A stretch of DNA of 64,000 nucleotides from Corticium candelabrum (GCF_963422355.1 NC_085086.1:4492158-4556157), one strand, 5' to 3'; counted from the stretch's first letter, positions 40,746-53,112 are shown. The notes: generated by a model from the letters alone, not told the origin. Made by a program: numbers and translations.

Positions 40746-41089
40746 CTAAGGTTCCCGATCAGGTCCATGCTAGCCATTATCAACTTTAACCTATCAGCAA
40801 GCTTGGCCCAGCAGAAATCCCACCAATCAGCAACAGACAAACCAAAAGTAAAATGCAAAGCGGGAAACTCATAGCACACTTCATCTTGCAAGAGAGATCG
40901 ATCTGTATCATGAGCAAACTCATCAGCACATCCAGCCCAGCTGACCCACTAAATAACAGTGAGTGTACAGAGATAGATCTAGACTTGAACAAGTTATTGG
41001 AAAAGACAACTACAATCACAGGTATAAGAATCAATTGCAAGATGAACGTGTACATGTACGAATTCTTACTGAATGATCTTCAGACTTCA

Positions 41090-41590
41090 CAACATGGACA
41101 GTAGAAGAGACAGCACAATGGCTGCGTAGCATTGACTGCTCAGAAGACATTACAGCAAACTTTATTGGTATGTCAATACTCAACTTGTTTGTAGAAAATG
41201 ATAGCTTTACTAACTAAACGGATGTCACAGACGAAGAGATTGATGGAGAAGCACTCCAAAGCATGGCAGGTGAGTCAACGCTAAGCACCATTGGCGTAAA
41301 AAAAGATGGGCAGTAAACTCAAACTTTGCCATCAAATAAACGAACTTATAGAAGAAAGCAAGAAGTCTACAATGGCTTCGATCTACCCATACAGTACACC
41401 ACAGCACAACCTGAGCACTATGACCAAGGATGTTCCAGCTGCTATTATAAATGTACACTTGACACCAGCTGGGAAAGTCTCCCAAGCAGGACAAGCCTTT
41501 TTGAAAGCACATCATCCATGGCTGCACACACAGTACATGCATGGTAAGAATGTCACACTAATCAGTCTGTTGAACAAACACTAACATGCA
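41090..41590 (+). pseudogene. SAM-domain gene remnant inside the CACTA element
   Basis: Reads WTVEETAQWLRSIDCSEDIT and FIG to 41166, then after a short interruption VTDEEIDGEALQSMAG (about 41221-41270), then IGVKK, then after a one-base shift in an A run GSKLKLCHQINELIEESKK. These are the five helices of a sterile-alpha-motif domain, a protein-interaction module. A TAA near 41215 and the shift make it non-functional as read. It is transcribed away from the transposase, consistent with two divergent genes of one element. A possible N-terminal stretch lies at 40911-41100. Confidence 0.7.
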
Positions 41591-42492
41591 ACTTTGTAAA
41601 TACAGTAAAGCGGCTCATAAAAAAACTGCAAGAGAATTCTTCAATTCTGCCAAGAACTTAAATAAATTTAGATGGTGATCAGACTAGACTAGACGAAGCT
41701 GTCCCAGATATCCTGCCAAAGTGTTCCATGCCACAGGTTGGATTCGGGGAAGGTATTACCAACGGTATATAATGCAACGTACAAAGTACCAATGCGTCAA
41801 CAGCTTCTGATCTGTGGCAGCTGGAATCCCTAGTCATCTAATGGACAGTACGAGGGAACACAGAAGACGAATCGCCAGTCTTTCCATGCGTCCAAAGGTA
41901 TTCTAGCTACGCGTGTAGCTGTTTTCAAACCCTAAACTCACAGACCATCTTTGTGTTCTTTGCAGGAAGCCGAGGAGCCCTCTGCAACTGCAACCAAGCC
42001 CAAGACTCTGACTGAAAGAAACATCTGCTTCGACGACCACAACGCAACTGCAGACGCCGATGTGTCGGCACGTGAAATCGAATTCCAAGATGAAGACTGA
42101 ATCCACAACTCGATCTCCATGGCGCACTTTCGACACCAATAACCACAGCCCATTTCCATTTCTCGCTTCCCGAAAAAGATCAGCTGCTGCAGCCTGCGCA
42201 TCTCTCGTAGGCACCGAAGCTGCCTCTCATTGGCAGTTTGGTCGCGGAGAAAGAGCGGAACGACTCTCACTGGAGAACTTAGGTGTCGCTCCAACCAGCT
42301 GCAGTCGAGAACATCACGAGACGAACGCTAACGATACGGCTCTTGATACGGCGATTGACCAAGGTGAAAGTAAATTTATCCGGGATATTATCAATATACG
42401 CCCCCTAATTGTATGCTTTGACAGATCATGAGTTATCGTAGAGAAGCAGCAATGCTGTTGTAGCAGCCGTACTGAAGCTGCCAAACATTTTA

Positions 42493-42690
42493 ATGGCACT
42501 TCTTAACAAGCATTTAAAACCGATGGCAAAGCTTTTTGGCGTGCAACGCTACTGGGGCAAAGACAAAAACTGGCTCGTTGTAGAGTTGGCACACGAGCTA
42601 GTAGCCAGGAAGTGGGTCGCTTTTAATGGAGACAAAAGACTGCTCTCTAGCGATAACATAGAAGTTGCTAGGTACTTTAGATATAATTAG
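42493..42690 (+). CDS. Possible last exon of the SAM-domain gene, unrecognised C-terminus
   Basis: A 65-codon frame (LFGVQRYWGKDKNWLVVELA, ending VARYFRYN) with good protein character, on the same strand as the SAM fragment and just inside the right subterminal repeats. An intervening open frame at 42060-42431 may also belong. Family unknown to me. Confidence 0.4.
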   Translation: MALLNKHLKPMAKLFGVQRYWGKDKNWLVVELAHELVARKWVAFNGDKRLLSSDNIEVARYFRYN

Positions 42691-43159
42691 ACTAGCTACG
42701 TAGTTTGAAGTGCCAAAGTGTAAATTGTTGCGAAAGTATATTTAATAAAGACGATTGAATTCAATCAAAAAGTCCATATATATAGCAAAATCGACAGAAA
42801 TCAAAATGGCAGGGGCCTCTAATTAAAAGCGTTCCCATAGTGGGTTTTGCAGGTTAATGTATGGGTTTTCTTAATTTTACAAAAACCCTCAAGGTGGGTT
42901 ATGGTGTGTTATGGTAGGTTTCTTATGGTTTTACGTGGGTTTTTGTCGTTTTTTTTGCGGGTTTTTTGTAAAGTTTCTGTGGGTTAGAAAACCCATATGT
43001 GGGTATTTGTTTCGCAAACCCACACATAGGTTTGCCTCGTTTCCCACAGAAATGCTCATGAAAACACACACAAAAACACATGTGGATTTGTGTCACATTC
43101 CCTGTGTTGTTCTTTCTAGTCACAGCTAGTCGATGCCCAGATGAAAATAGGGTTGTGGT

Positions 43160-43545
43160 GCTAGAGTGCATGAGCTGATCACGTAACTACACTCCCCAAT
43201 CCGCCCACTATAATTTACATCACGGGTGCACTGGCTTGCGCCATCCTGAAATGTCGGAAACCGTGCGGTCTGGGCGTTTCTCTGTTTCTTTGTTATTGTT
43301 TTTTGTGAGTTAAGACAGATGCTCCCTTTCTAAAAGTCTGATCAAGCATTTGACCAGCGATCACCGCAATTGGACTCCATCTAGAGCCCGGGTTGCACGC
43401 GTAGGCGGATCTTTGCCGTTCTTTCTCTACTAGGCAACGTACGGTCAACTTCAGACACGGTATCGGAATTCCAAAACAATGCCAATCTGACAAAGTGTGT
43501 AATTCAAGAACTGTGTTGGTAGGTACCAACTTTCACAGAGTTTCC
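43160..43545 (-). repeat. Third copy of the gene A/B upstream segment
   Basis: About 380 bp here align with 19795-20140 (upstream of gene A) and 51755-52095 (upstream of gene B), including the runs around TCAATCCGCCCACA, TTTCTCTGTTTCTTTGTT and AAAGTCTGATCA. The flanking microsatellite block is missing. Together with the orphan exon at 34277-34333 it marks a third, mostly deleted unit. Confidence 0.7.
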
Positions 43546-43870
43546 TAGATTGTGAATGCCTGTAGGTGAGTAATCACAATACAATGCATGCAGACCACTA
43601 AAAGACTTCGATTATTTTAAAAATAGCTCGTTGTAAAACGAAATTTGATTTAATGGCAAGCTGCTAGGTCTATACTTACATTTCTGGACGAATGCAGTAA
43701 TTTTAACTGACTTAGACATTGTAGGTCTGCATGCTCGATGCCGAAGCGCGTATTTGACGTGGGTGGTGCAACTGTTTGCATTGTTGTGCTCGAGTTTGCA
43801 TGCGCCTACTTGCAGATTGTGTACATTTGTCTGTAGATTAAAATTTTAGCTTTATGCATTAAGGAATGTT

Positions 43871-44173
43871 TTGCAGAAATTGGATATTCCACAGAGTATG
43901 TATGTACGATCAGTGACTGTCCATTCATTTCCAGACATTGACTGCCTAATTCTAATAACGAGCGCAGAAGAGAAGAGATCGCTTTATCTCATGATTCGCT
44001 CATCTTCAATGAGCGTTTCACCAGATCTTGTGTTCTTGCCATGCAATACAGCTAGTGGCCCTAGCTCTGCCAACGAGATAGGAAAACCTTGTTCCAAAGC
44101 ATCCAAGAAGGATGTTTCTCAATTTAGCCAAACATGTACAAACAACGTTAACAAACTTAGCTTGTTTGCGTAG
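43871..44173 (+). CDS. Unrecognised exon-like ORF
   Basis: A frame open from an acceptor-like TTTTGCAG at 43869-43876 (SMYVRSVTVHSFPDIDCLIL...). Strand-like alternation would suit a PH-type or similar domain, but that is a guess. It lies upstream of the ankyrin remnants and could belong to the same gene. Confidence 0.3.
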   Translation: MQKLDIPQSMYVRSVTVHSFPDIDCLILITSAEEKRSLYLMIRSSSMSVSPDLVFLPCNTASGPSSANEIGKPCSKASKKDVSQFSQTCTNNVNKLSLFA

Positions 44174-44618
44174 TAGAAATAGGTAATTAGGAAATTGTTG
44201 ATGGCGATTAATTGAGGTCTACCTAATTGGCAAAACTATGTTCTTCTGTAAAAGATGTGGATAGACTCTTGGATTCTTTCCTTGCATGAAATGACGAGAA
44301 TTTGAATAGATTTTTGCGCAGAGCTTGACAAATAGGCAACTACTGTCAACTTCCTTTCTAAAAATATTAGTTTCGCAGCTAGAACCTCTGATAAATATTT
44401 TATCAAAATTCTTTGTAATCCAAACAACCAAAAAACAAACACAATCAAAAGTACCATTTTTGCATGGCAGAGATAAAAGCGAGTCATATTGTGCCCCAGT
44501 GCACGAAGGGTTGATCTTTTAGATAACGAGTTTTACGCTCATTTGATGATGTTCTAGGTTTGTAGATGCATGTGTCAATTGTGATGTGATGTTAGGATGA
44601 GTGAAACACACCAGACAT

Positions 44619-45225
44619 GGATAGGAGTCTAGTGTTAGCAGTGGAGGACAACAAAGCCGATGAGGTGGAAAGTCTTTTGAAGTCAGGATCAGCTTCACCT
44701 GATGCGTGTGATATAGATGTATGTTATTGAATGACTGACTCGTTCTATTGTTGGTTGATAACAACTCACTCTATTGTAGATTTTGTACCTGTCAAACTTT
44801 GTGCTAGAGACTTCGATTCCATTGTACATATTTTGTTGCAAAAAGGAGCAAATGTGAACAAAACTGATTCCATTTGTTAGTTTTGAGTGAATGAATGAAT
44901 GAACGAATAGAGTGATATTTCATTGATGTGATGAGATTTGTGATAGGACGAATATTACATTAAATAAAATAATGAACACAAATTTTGTTATTGCAGGGTG
45001 TGACTGCTTTTTAATGTCTGCAGACATCATGGTTATGATTCACAAATTGTTATGTTACTATCTGCTAATGCTGATGGTAATCTGACGGGTATGGTGAGTG
45101 TTATGGCACATCTTTGATTGACTCATGATATGCAGTGTTGTGAGCAATCTGCACTTCAAGCAGGAGATTTTGCCATTGTCAATTTGAGGCTCTCACAATT
45201 TTAGCTAACAATTGTATACTATAGG
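44619..45225 (+). pseudogene. Ankyrin-repeat gene remnant
   Basis: An ATG at 44619 opens MDRSLVLAVEDNKADEVESL, a typical first ankyrin helix pair, to a GTATGT donor near 44721. Next exon-like piece (44779-44875): SIVHILLQKGANVNKTD, the ankyrin hallmark. A third piece (about 45000-45095) reads CRHHGYDSQIVMLLSANADG but needs a frameshift, and a fourth (45143-45200) LQAGDFAIVNLRL. Short introns would join some of these; shifts make the gene doubtful. Function cannot be given beyond protein-binding repeats. Confidence 0.55.
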
Positions 45226-45459
45226 TTGGCTATAGTACTCTGAAACCCCAATGAAATACACCTTTCCTGTATTAGTGCCTATGTTATGTGTAATGAGAGG
45301 TTTAGTAGTCTTAGTGCGTGTTTCGTCTATTAGAAAAGAGAAGAATGGTGAAGTGCGAAACACAGTAAAAGTAACAGCTCTATGTAGTTTGTGGAGTAGT
45401 ATTTTATGGAGAAGATGAGACCAACGCCTGATGTGTTAGGGATAGTTGGTAAACTGAAT

Positions 45460-45465
45460 TTTATT
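45460..45465 (-). promoter_or_regulatory. Candidate polyadenylation signal of gene B
   Basis: An AATAAA on the minus strand 191 nt past the stop, conserved in position with gene A. Confidence 0.45.
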
Positions 45466-45656
45466 CACACTTTGAAAAGCTTGTACACGACGATGTAATT
45501 CGTTGTCAACAAACACTTTAATATACTACTTGTTGAAGAGAATTTGGAAGCGCCCATAATTTCATACTATTCAGTGAATGTTAGTTACCAGCATCCGATA
45601 CTCTTTTACTAATAAGACCAGACAACTGACATTAGCAATACAGCTGCTGCTTTCTG

Positions 45657-48600
45657 TTAGCATACTGTTGATTCTGCAACATAAAACTTTCGTGGCACTT
45701 CAAGTTGCCATTTTTTTCCGGATTTCCCATTGACCTTGACCCCTACTCTGTACACAACTTTTTTCTGAAAGTCGGGACATCGGCAAGTTCCATGCTGAGT
45801 TTGCTGCGTGGCAGCAAGTGAAGCAAAATTTCCAGACTTTATCTTGCGTGCTATTGCATTGTTGGCACGGCAGACTTTTTTAACTTTAGCTTTGAATGAT
45901 ACTTGTCCTTTGTTTTCTTGAGCGGAAGAAGTTACTTGCACTAAAACAACTACAATACACGTAGAAATTAATTCTGTTAATAAATGAAAGTCAATCGTAA
46001 TTTGTTGTTACCAGCATGTTGTTTCTTATTGGCATCTTGACGTGTTTGAATAGAATCACAGCTGCAAGCTAACATATAAACCAGATATTATTAATTTATC
46101 TTAAAGGGTTTTTTGTATATAAATTGTATTAATGTAACTCTGCAAAACCACAGATTAGATTTATTGGTAAAGAGATATATTATCGATGGCATATGTTTAG
46201 TATTTAATTAATTATTAAAGATGTATAATTTATTATAACAACCAGAAACACCCCTTGTTCACTTGGGCACAGACAAACCTTGTTAATAATTAATCAATTA
46301 GTAGCCAAACAAAGAAGGTAGTTATTCCAGCTTTCACAGGTTGTATGTCAAGCAACATGCCTATGGAAAAGGTATCTTCCTAGTGGCAGTACAAAATAAT
46401 CGGCTTGGCCTGGCACAGTGCAAATCGATTTGTAGGTGTGGTGATCTATTATTCTCTAGTGTAGCATACGTCATGTTAGAAGCAGTCCTGTAGCACCTTA
46501 CCAATATTAATATTATTAGCATTGTGTGAATTATGCGTGAACATCAGTGCTATGCATACATTCAGATTCAAACGTACATATTAATAATGCCCATGCAGAA
46601 CCGACGGTTCTCATGATCATATACTTACGTTCACATGATGGCTCCTTTCCACTCCACAGCCCACTTGGCAAACAAATTCTAGAACTATCTCCGTTTTTCA
46701 ATCGATATCCTGACTCGCAAGAGTAAGTTGAGATAACAATAGTGTGTACAATTTCAGTTGTAACGTTGCCGTTAGTTGGCGAAGCAAGTGAAACGCAATT
46801 GTTACCTGAAAAAGTTCTATTGCATATGAACTTTTAAAATAAGTATAAGGGTTGAGTGTATACCTTGACATACTGGAGGATTGCCCGACCATTTCCCATT
46901 CGATTGACATACTCTTGTTTTGTCTCCAGCAATGCGGTATCCTCTATTGCATTCGTACACAGCAATAGAGCCAAGCAGTCTATTATTGTTTAGAATGCTG
47001 CCATCTTCGATAATTTCATTAGAAATATCCGAGCATTGTATTTCTGCAAACAGAGAAATAAAGATTAGAAATTTTGCATTTTAGTGTTGCTAAGAAGTAT
47101 TGCTGTGACTACACTTTAAGTTTGTAAAGTACTTACGCGTGCAAGTTGGTGCAGTTCCTGACCATTTCCTGTCTTCTTGGCATCTTCTTGTTTTCTGTTT
47201 GTCGTCATATAACTCATAACCTTGATCACAATGATAGGTCACTGTGCTGTCAACGTCATGCACTCCATTATTGTCACTAAATTCAAGGTATCCATTTGTA
47301 AGTTGAGGAGGTTCACAAAATGCTAAATGAAAAATGTAGAACATTAGCCAATCATCAACACTATGCAGTATCTTGTTACATTATCAACTAATTATAACAA
47401 AAATATTATATTAGGGTAATGAGAGTACCGAGGGTGCTCCCTCCGTGCGCAGTCAGGTGGGATTTCTGTACTAAACTACCAACGTAAGAGAAGAACACCA
47501 TGCATGCACAGTTAGTAAGTGCATCCCTTCTGTTTCTAAGTTAGTGTAATGGCTGCAAATTTTCTTGTGTTTTGTATGTAGCATAAACTTAAACCAAACA
47601 GTTTAGTAAAGTTGCTGCAAAGTCAGCTCTGTCTTGTCTAAAACCATTACACTCATAAGTCACCCTGTTGTGATATCATGACGTCCAGGGCCTTGATCGT
47701 TGTCACTGTAGATTAGGCTACCGTTATTGATGTTTGAAAAACTTCAGAAAAGGCTAACGACAGAGAAATATATTTTAATGCAATAACAATTTGATGCAAG
47801 GTGCTTGGTATAGACGAGAAGTTTGTCAGTGGTATCGCAGACTGATTGTTATATATTCTGGTCTCAATTTGTTGACTGGTGTTGTTAGACAACTAAAATG
47901 CATATAAGCGTTCAGTTGTCTATTGTAACCAAGTAATTATTACAACTATTTTAACTAACTTAAAAGTCACTCACGTATGCAATTTGATGGAACGTTGCTC
48001 CACAGTCCGTTAGACAAACACTTTGCTTTTCTAATACCTTTCATGTAATAACCGTTGCGACAGGTAAAGGTAATTGTTGAATTGTATGTCGTATTTCCAG
48101 TAAAGTTTCCGTTGGTTGCAACCCTAGGTCTTCCACAATCAATATCTAAAAAAATTAAGTCAGTATATTCATAAGACTTACACAATCAACTACACCTACA
48201 ATGACAAGATTGTGCTGTTCCTGACCACTGTTTGCTTGATAAACATCTTCTAGTTTTCTTTGTCTTATCAGATAACTTGTAACCATTGTCACATTCGTAG
48301 GTTACTGTACTATTGATGTTTTGCTTTCCATCATTGTCACTGAAGAATAATTTTCCATTCTTGACGTTCGGAGGAGGTTCACAGAAAGCTGAATATAAAA
48401 TATTAACAAATTAACCAAAGTAGTTACATATGACAACAATTTGTTACAAATTAGATACACTTGAAGTTTTCCTATTTAAATTTTTAATTCAATAAATGCC
48501 TTCTTTTTCTCAAAATAAATGTAATCGCTGATGATTTTATTTTGTGATTTTTTTTTGTATTTGGCATGATATAAATAAAATTTTAGCTTAGCTAAACTAA

Positions 48601-50955
48601 AATTTTGATAAAGTTGCTGCAAATTAAGTTCCTATTGAAATTCAATTGAATTTCCAACGAGGTCTTCAGAAGTCACTTAGTTATAGCCATTTGCGGAATA
48701 ATTTCCGTTATTCACAGTTGACGGATATCAACAACTCACCGCTAAATACGCAGACAAGATAAAAAATACTTTATGATTAATTAAAAACTATGCAATATTC
48801 AAATTGCCTTACCCTGACAAATTGGAGGATCTCCAGTCAAACTTCCATGATCACATCGTCGAATTTCGTTTCCAATAAGATGGTAGCCTTTGTCGCAAGT
48901 ATATGCTACGTTTATTATTTCTCCAGATTTATCAGTAGACGCCAAAGCATTCCCGTTGCTTGGATTGTCATATTGATTACAACCAGCTACTAAGATAATA
49001 CAAAACCATAAAATAAATTCATAGTCTTACAATTTGCGGTAGAGATTCATAAAACTATAAAGCAACTATACATGCAATTTTTCTCAATAAGCACTCGTAC
49101 AAAAGTTTTAATTAAAATTTTTACCTTTGCACGTTGGAAATGGTTGACTCCAATTTCCACTGCTCTCACATATAATCGGTTTAGAGAATGTAGATTTATA
49201 CCCTTGATTGCATTCCACTGACAAAGACCCACCCAACGAGTCATTCGTGATGATGTATTTGCCATTGACAAGAGAATCAGGAGTAATGCAGTGAACATCT
49301 GTCATACAAACATCCCTTCACATACTAAGAGTGATTTACACGCAAGCCGAGCGTCAGTTCTGCGTATCGCCAACGTGTAACGTCAGCGTCCTATGGTATA
49401 CGGGTTCACCTTTGGGTGAAACGTTACGTACTGACCAGCGTCAAGATGTTGGATAAGACAGCGTAACGTAAACCGAAAATAGTGTGGTTTGTAGCTACCA
49501 ATCGGCTGTCGCTCCATCACGTGGTTTAGTTGGAATGGACGACGAAGATATCAACAAGTAAAAGCAGGAAATCTTTGTAAGAAAGCATACAGCAACAGAG
49601 CAGCACAACGCCAGAAATTTTTCGCGCTCAGACATATTACTGTAAATCACTAGGTTTCAACGTTTGCGTAAGTTACTGTAAACCAGCCCTTAGTAGGTAT
49701 ACAAGCAAGCGTAAGCGAACGGTAACTACATCGTTTACGTATTCAATTGCCGCACTGAATAAATTAAGTTATAACTTTGACAGTGATGCCTTACCTGCGT
49801 AAACTTCCACTTCACAGACCTCAAGATAATAATTTGCTCTTACAGTCAACCAGACGTAACTTCCAGTAGCGTAGCAGATAAAAATTGGTGATTGTCCTTG
49901 GCTTGCTTGATATGATGACCCGCAATGTCGTCTTACATCGTTCACATCGGTGGAGTTACCAACGCTAACAGTTAAGCCGTCGAGTCTGCGGTAATAGCGA
50001 TTTGGTGTAAAACCATTTGCCGAGTCTCTCAAGTGCAAACGAACAGAAAGAATCGATTGTCTTTGGTAGAGAGAAATGCGAAGAAACTGAAGTTTGTCGT
50101 TTGTTCTGTAATTATTGACAGCACAGAACTTAAAACCAAGTCCTTTTGATTTACCGATCGCTGATATGCCATCTACAGCATTAGCAGCGCTTCCCTTCAA
50201 ATCACCATAAGAAATTGGGCCATCTGACAACAACGTATTTCCGGAAGCATTCAAATTCATCGGACCTTAGTAGGTATGAACAAACTACATGCCATTTAGT
50301 GAATATCATCCATGTTTTATTTTACGTACCAGTGTATGCTCGAACTTCGCAAACTTGAAGATGCCATAGACTGCTTCGTAATACGACCCAAATGTAGCGT
50401 GCTTGATTCATACAAACAAACACTGGCGATTGCCCGTGCGTAGAAGCATCGTACACTTTATCGCTACAACGTGTAGCAGAATCGATGTTGGAGCTGTTGC
50501 TGACACTGACCGTAAGTCCATTCTGTTGCCTTTGTCTGTTCCAACCGTCTCTCAGATGTAGTTTTACGTATGAAATGTTCTCCTTGCGTGTCATTTCTAT
50601 TTTTAAGTACTTCAATGGGTTTCTTCGGGACTGAATGTCAAAACCTGTCATTGCACATTTCATATATTCGTCAAATGCCCCACCGCTACTTCCCTCTCTG
50701 TTGTCTCCGTCAATCGCATTGGACGCTTTAAGCCATTCCAAGACATGTGTTTGAGGATTTCGAATACTGAGAGTCGTTGGAGAAAGCGTAGCTGAAGCAG
50801 AACGTAGAAAAACTTCATTTCCTGGAAATGCCAATCAAAACCACTAGAAGCCTGTTCAACTTTACTGTAAATTTTTCTCAGTTACCTTTAGAACGTTGAA
50901 GAAGAAATATGCTCGTCGTAGTCAGACATATGAAAAGGAACAAATTCCACTTCAT
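45657..50955 (-). CDS. Gene B: shorter paralogue of gene A, FTP-lectin / sushi / NTR (12 exons, 874 aa)
   Basis: Exons 5'->3': 50886-50955, 50330-50821, 49795-50265, 49125-49298, 48813-48986, 48200-48388, 47975-48145, 47137-47322, 46864-47043, 46629-46805, 46012-46068, 45657-45940. They sum to 2625 nt, all phase 1, ending in TAA. The signal peptide is nearly identical to that of gene A (start ATG 50953-50955). Then come two FTP lectin domains (24-344), seven CCPs (345-761) and the same six-cysteine NTR domain (762-874). There is no Kazal module. Exons 48200-48388 and 47975-48145 code sushi domains with no counterpart at the equivalent place in gene A; gene A's exons 6-8 and 9-17 have no intact counterpart here. 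Introns remain alignable with gene A, so the pair arose by segmental duplication. Inferred role: secreted recognition or complement-like protein with a shorter stalk. Confidence 0.85.
47640..47765 (-). pseudogene. Decayed sushi exon in an intron of gene B
   Basis: Fragments of the sushi-exon sequence (cysteine-tyrosine region, N-N-G region, TTCAGAAAAGGCTAAC end) survive without an open frame. It is the orthologous fossil of the one at 15285-15470 in gene A. Confidence 0.55.
48684..48757 (-). pseudogene. Truncated fossil of sushi exon 6 in gene B
   Basis: The acceptor and first part of gene A exon 6 (VNNGNYS region) are recognisable, but a TGA interrupts the frame straight after the first Cys, and homology stops inside the exon. 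Sequence then continues with what in gene A lies about 0.9 kb further downstream (near 15850). This is the breakpoint of a deletion that removed exons 6-8. Confidence 0.75.
49325..49693. mobile_element. MITE-like insertion in a gene B intron
   Basis: The intron between the second lectin exon and the first sushi exon is 496 bp in gene B but 119 bp in gene A. The extra ~370 bp is bounded by imperfect inverted ends: CTAAGAGTGATTTACA on the left and, on the opposite strand at the right, CTAAGGGCTGGTTTACA. No coding capacity is visible. The target duplication is unclear. Confidence 0.55.
49795..50821 (-). other. Two FTP lectin exons of gene B
   Basis: Exons 50330-50821 (492 nt) and 49795-50265 (471 nt) match the gene A lectin exons in length, phase and all hallmark motifs (A-x-AIDG, VKLHLRDG, VCEVRAYTG; A-x-AVDG, VRLHLRDS, VCEVEVYAG). 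Replacements relative to gene A are scattered rather than truncating, consistent with continued function. Confidence 0.8.
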
Positions 50956-50969
50956 GCTTTAGCAAATCA

Positions 50970-51502
50970 CTGCAAAAGATGTTAAAAAATATATGTTTAG
51001 GTGTGATCCACCGAGCACAAATACCTACAGGTGCATGCCTACGCAAACACGCCTACGTATTACGCCCACACTTACGCAAACACCAACACAGACTCAGGCA
51101 ATGCAAAGCAAAATGGGCACGCACGCACGCATGCACACATACACATACAGCCTCATAAAGCAAATAGTAATTTTTGCCGTCAGTGTTCGCAGAATTCTTA
51201 CGTAGAGCTAGCAGCTAGCCTTCGATCGTCACACCGCGGTCCACCCATTCAAATTAACGGGGCAATTGGGCGGTTTCGGGACGGTACAACTACTGCTAAG
51301 CCGCTAGGGTAGCAAAAGCGCAACGCACACGTAAACAAGCCTAAAGTAAACACAGACCACATGAAAGTCAACTTACGCTCGTACATGAATGCAGATATCT
51401 ATGTTAGCTAAAGAGTTTCGTTCCAAACACACTCGCGAATGGACACGACACGACACGACACGACACGACACGACACGACACGACACGACACGACACGACA
51501 CA

Positions 51503-51597
<95 letters not shown>

Positions 51598-52745
51598 ACT
51601 CTACAGAACTACGTAGCTGATCAATGCATACAGAACGAGTGCAAGCAAGTCACCTAGGAAAAACGTGGATCCTTCTAACCCGACGCCTGGTTTCTTACTC
51701 GTCACACTGCTACTCCGTCAATGCCCAACTGGTTGCAGTGCTACAGCTCTAGTGTGAGCTGTTCACGGTAACTCCGCCTATCAATCCGCCCACACTAATT
51801 ACATCACGGGAGCACTGGATCGCGACGTGCTGATATGTTGGAAATCCTACGTTCTGAGCTTTTCTCTGTTTCTTTGTTGATAGGACAGATGTGCCCTTTC
51901 TGAAAGTCTGATCAGTTAGGCATCTCTCTAGTAGCCAACGCAACTGTGGTTATCAAGCGCGGATGTGGTTAGTAGGCTCGTCCCCGTTCTTTCCGTCATT
52001 AGCAAAGGTCAACCTCAGACACGGTAGCGCAATTCCAAAAACAATGCCACTATTGTATAACGTGTGCATGGCCACAGTTTCTTAGACGTAGTCTAGCTAG
52101 AGTATGGCCTGCTATTTGTGTCAAATCTACTAGACAAGGAGATGAGGCAATGAGGCTACGCGATGAGACAACAAGATGAGACAAATGAGATGATGCGATG
52201 AGACAATGAGATGAGACCACGAGGTCATACGATGAGACCAGAGACTAGGCGATGAGACTGTAATAACCTAGACTCTAGTACGTAAACGCTCGGGAACGCC
52301 TACTCCACATGTCTGTCTGTCTGTAACGCGCTGATCGACACGACGCCGGTCTCGGATCGTCGCGAAACGCGGTGGGCCAGTCGAGATCGCAGATCCGAGA
52401 CGAACGGTCTAGACGGATTGAGCCGGAGTTTGTTTGCTCAATCAATTAGCCGAGTATGCTGGTGTGACGTACCCTCGCCAGCCACTATACCAGAGCCGTC
52501 TAGAGAGTCTTTATATACGGCTCTGCACTGTACGCCATCCTCTCATTATCAGAGTGCAAGATGCGCCTGCTCACCGGGTCGCTTATGCGTGCATGCGTTG
52601 TGCTTCCATGTGTCAGGGAAATGGCGTAAAACGATAGATTGCTACCGCCCACATTGCCAACGCCCATAGGGCGGGTGTACGTACTAGTAAGAGAGTAATA
52701 TGAGATTGCAATATGAGATTGCATCAACATGAGATTACCGCATGC
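50970..52745. repeat. Upstream segment of gene B, paralogous to 18640-20711
   Basis: Same order of sub-blocks as upstream of gene A. The CA/GACA tract is far shorter here (about 150 bp against 500 bp), whereas the GACAC pentamer run is longer (about 12 units against 4-5). It continues without interruption into sequence that, next to gene A, lies beyond the MULE. Confidence 0.8.
51441..51597. repeat. (GACAC)n / (CA)n microsatellite upstream of gene B
   Basis: About twelve GACAC pentamers (51441-51500) followed by about 90 bp of (CA)n; paralogous to the block at 19131-19636. Confidence 0.97.
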
Positions 52746-53112
52746 AGCCATTTTTGAGGACACTGCATGCGAAACGATTATATAATTATATTTTATCTAC
52801 TACAGAGAGTATAGTTTTTGAAGATTTTTTCACTCGTGTTCTTGTGTGATTGCATCAAGGCTGAGGTTTGAGCTCCATACAATGCCTACTCTACAAAGTT
52901 TATAAATGTAGTCTTTCGTAACCGGTTGGTAGCCTCGGCCTCCTAGACCCGTGTAGCGCTGATTCATAATCGTTCTCTTCACACGGGTCTGGAAGGCCAA
53001 AGCTAGCCGGTTGGAGAGTTACAACATGTGGTATGGCCAACTCACAGCAAGACTCGGACCTAAAATTTGCATGATGGTGAAAGAGTATGTTATGGCTATG
53101 TCGAGCCTGTTG

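Larger units (their letters stand above)
34821..43106. mobile_element. 8.3-kb CACTA/EnSpm-like element
   Basis: Ends are inverted repeats of about 25 bp: CACATGGAATGCGACACAAA at the left and CACAGGGAATGTGACACAAA on the opposite strand at the right. Just inside both ends lie clusters of an AAAACCCA / TGGGTTTT motif in both orientations (34838-35190 and 42840-43030), the subterminal repeats expected of CACTA elements. Between them are a degraded Tnp2-like transposase (36714-40275, minus) and a divergent SAM-domain gene remnant (41090 onward, plus). A 3-bp target duplication is not obvious. Boundaries are my inference from the repeat pair. Confidence 0.7.
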
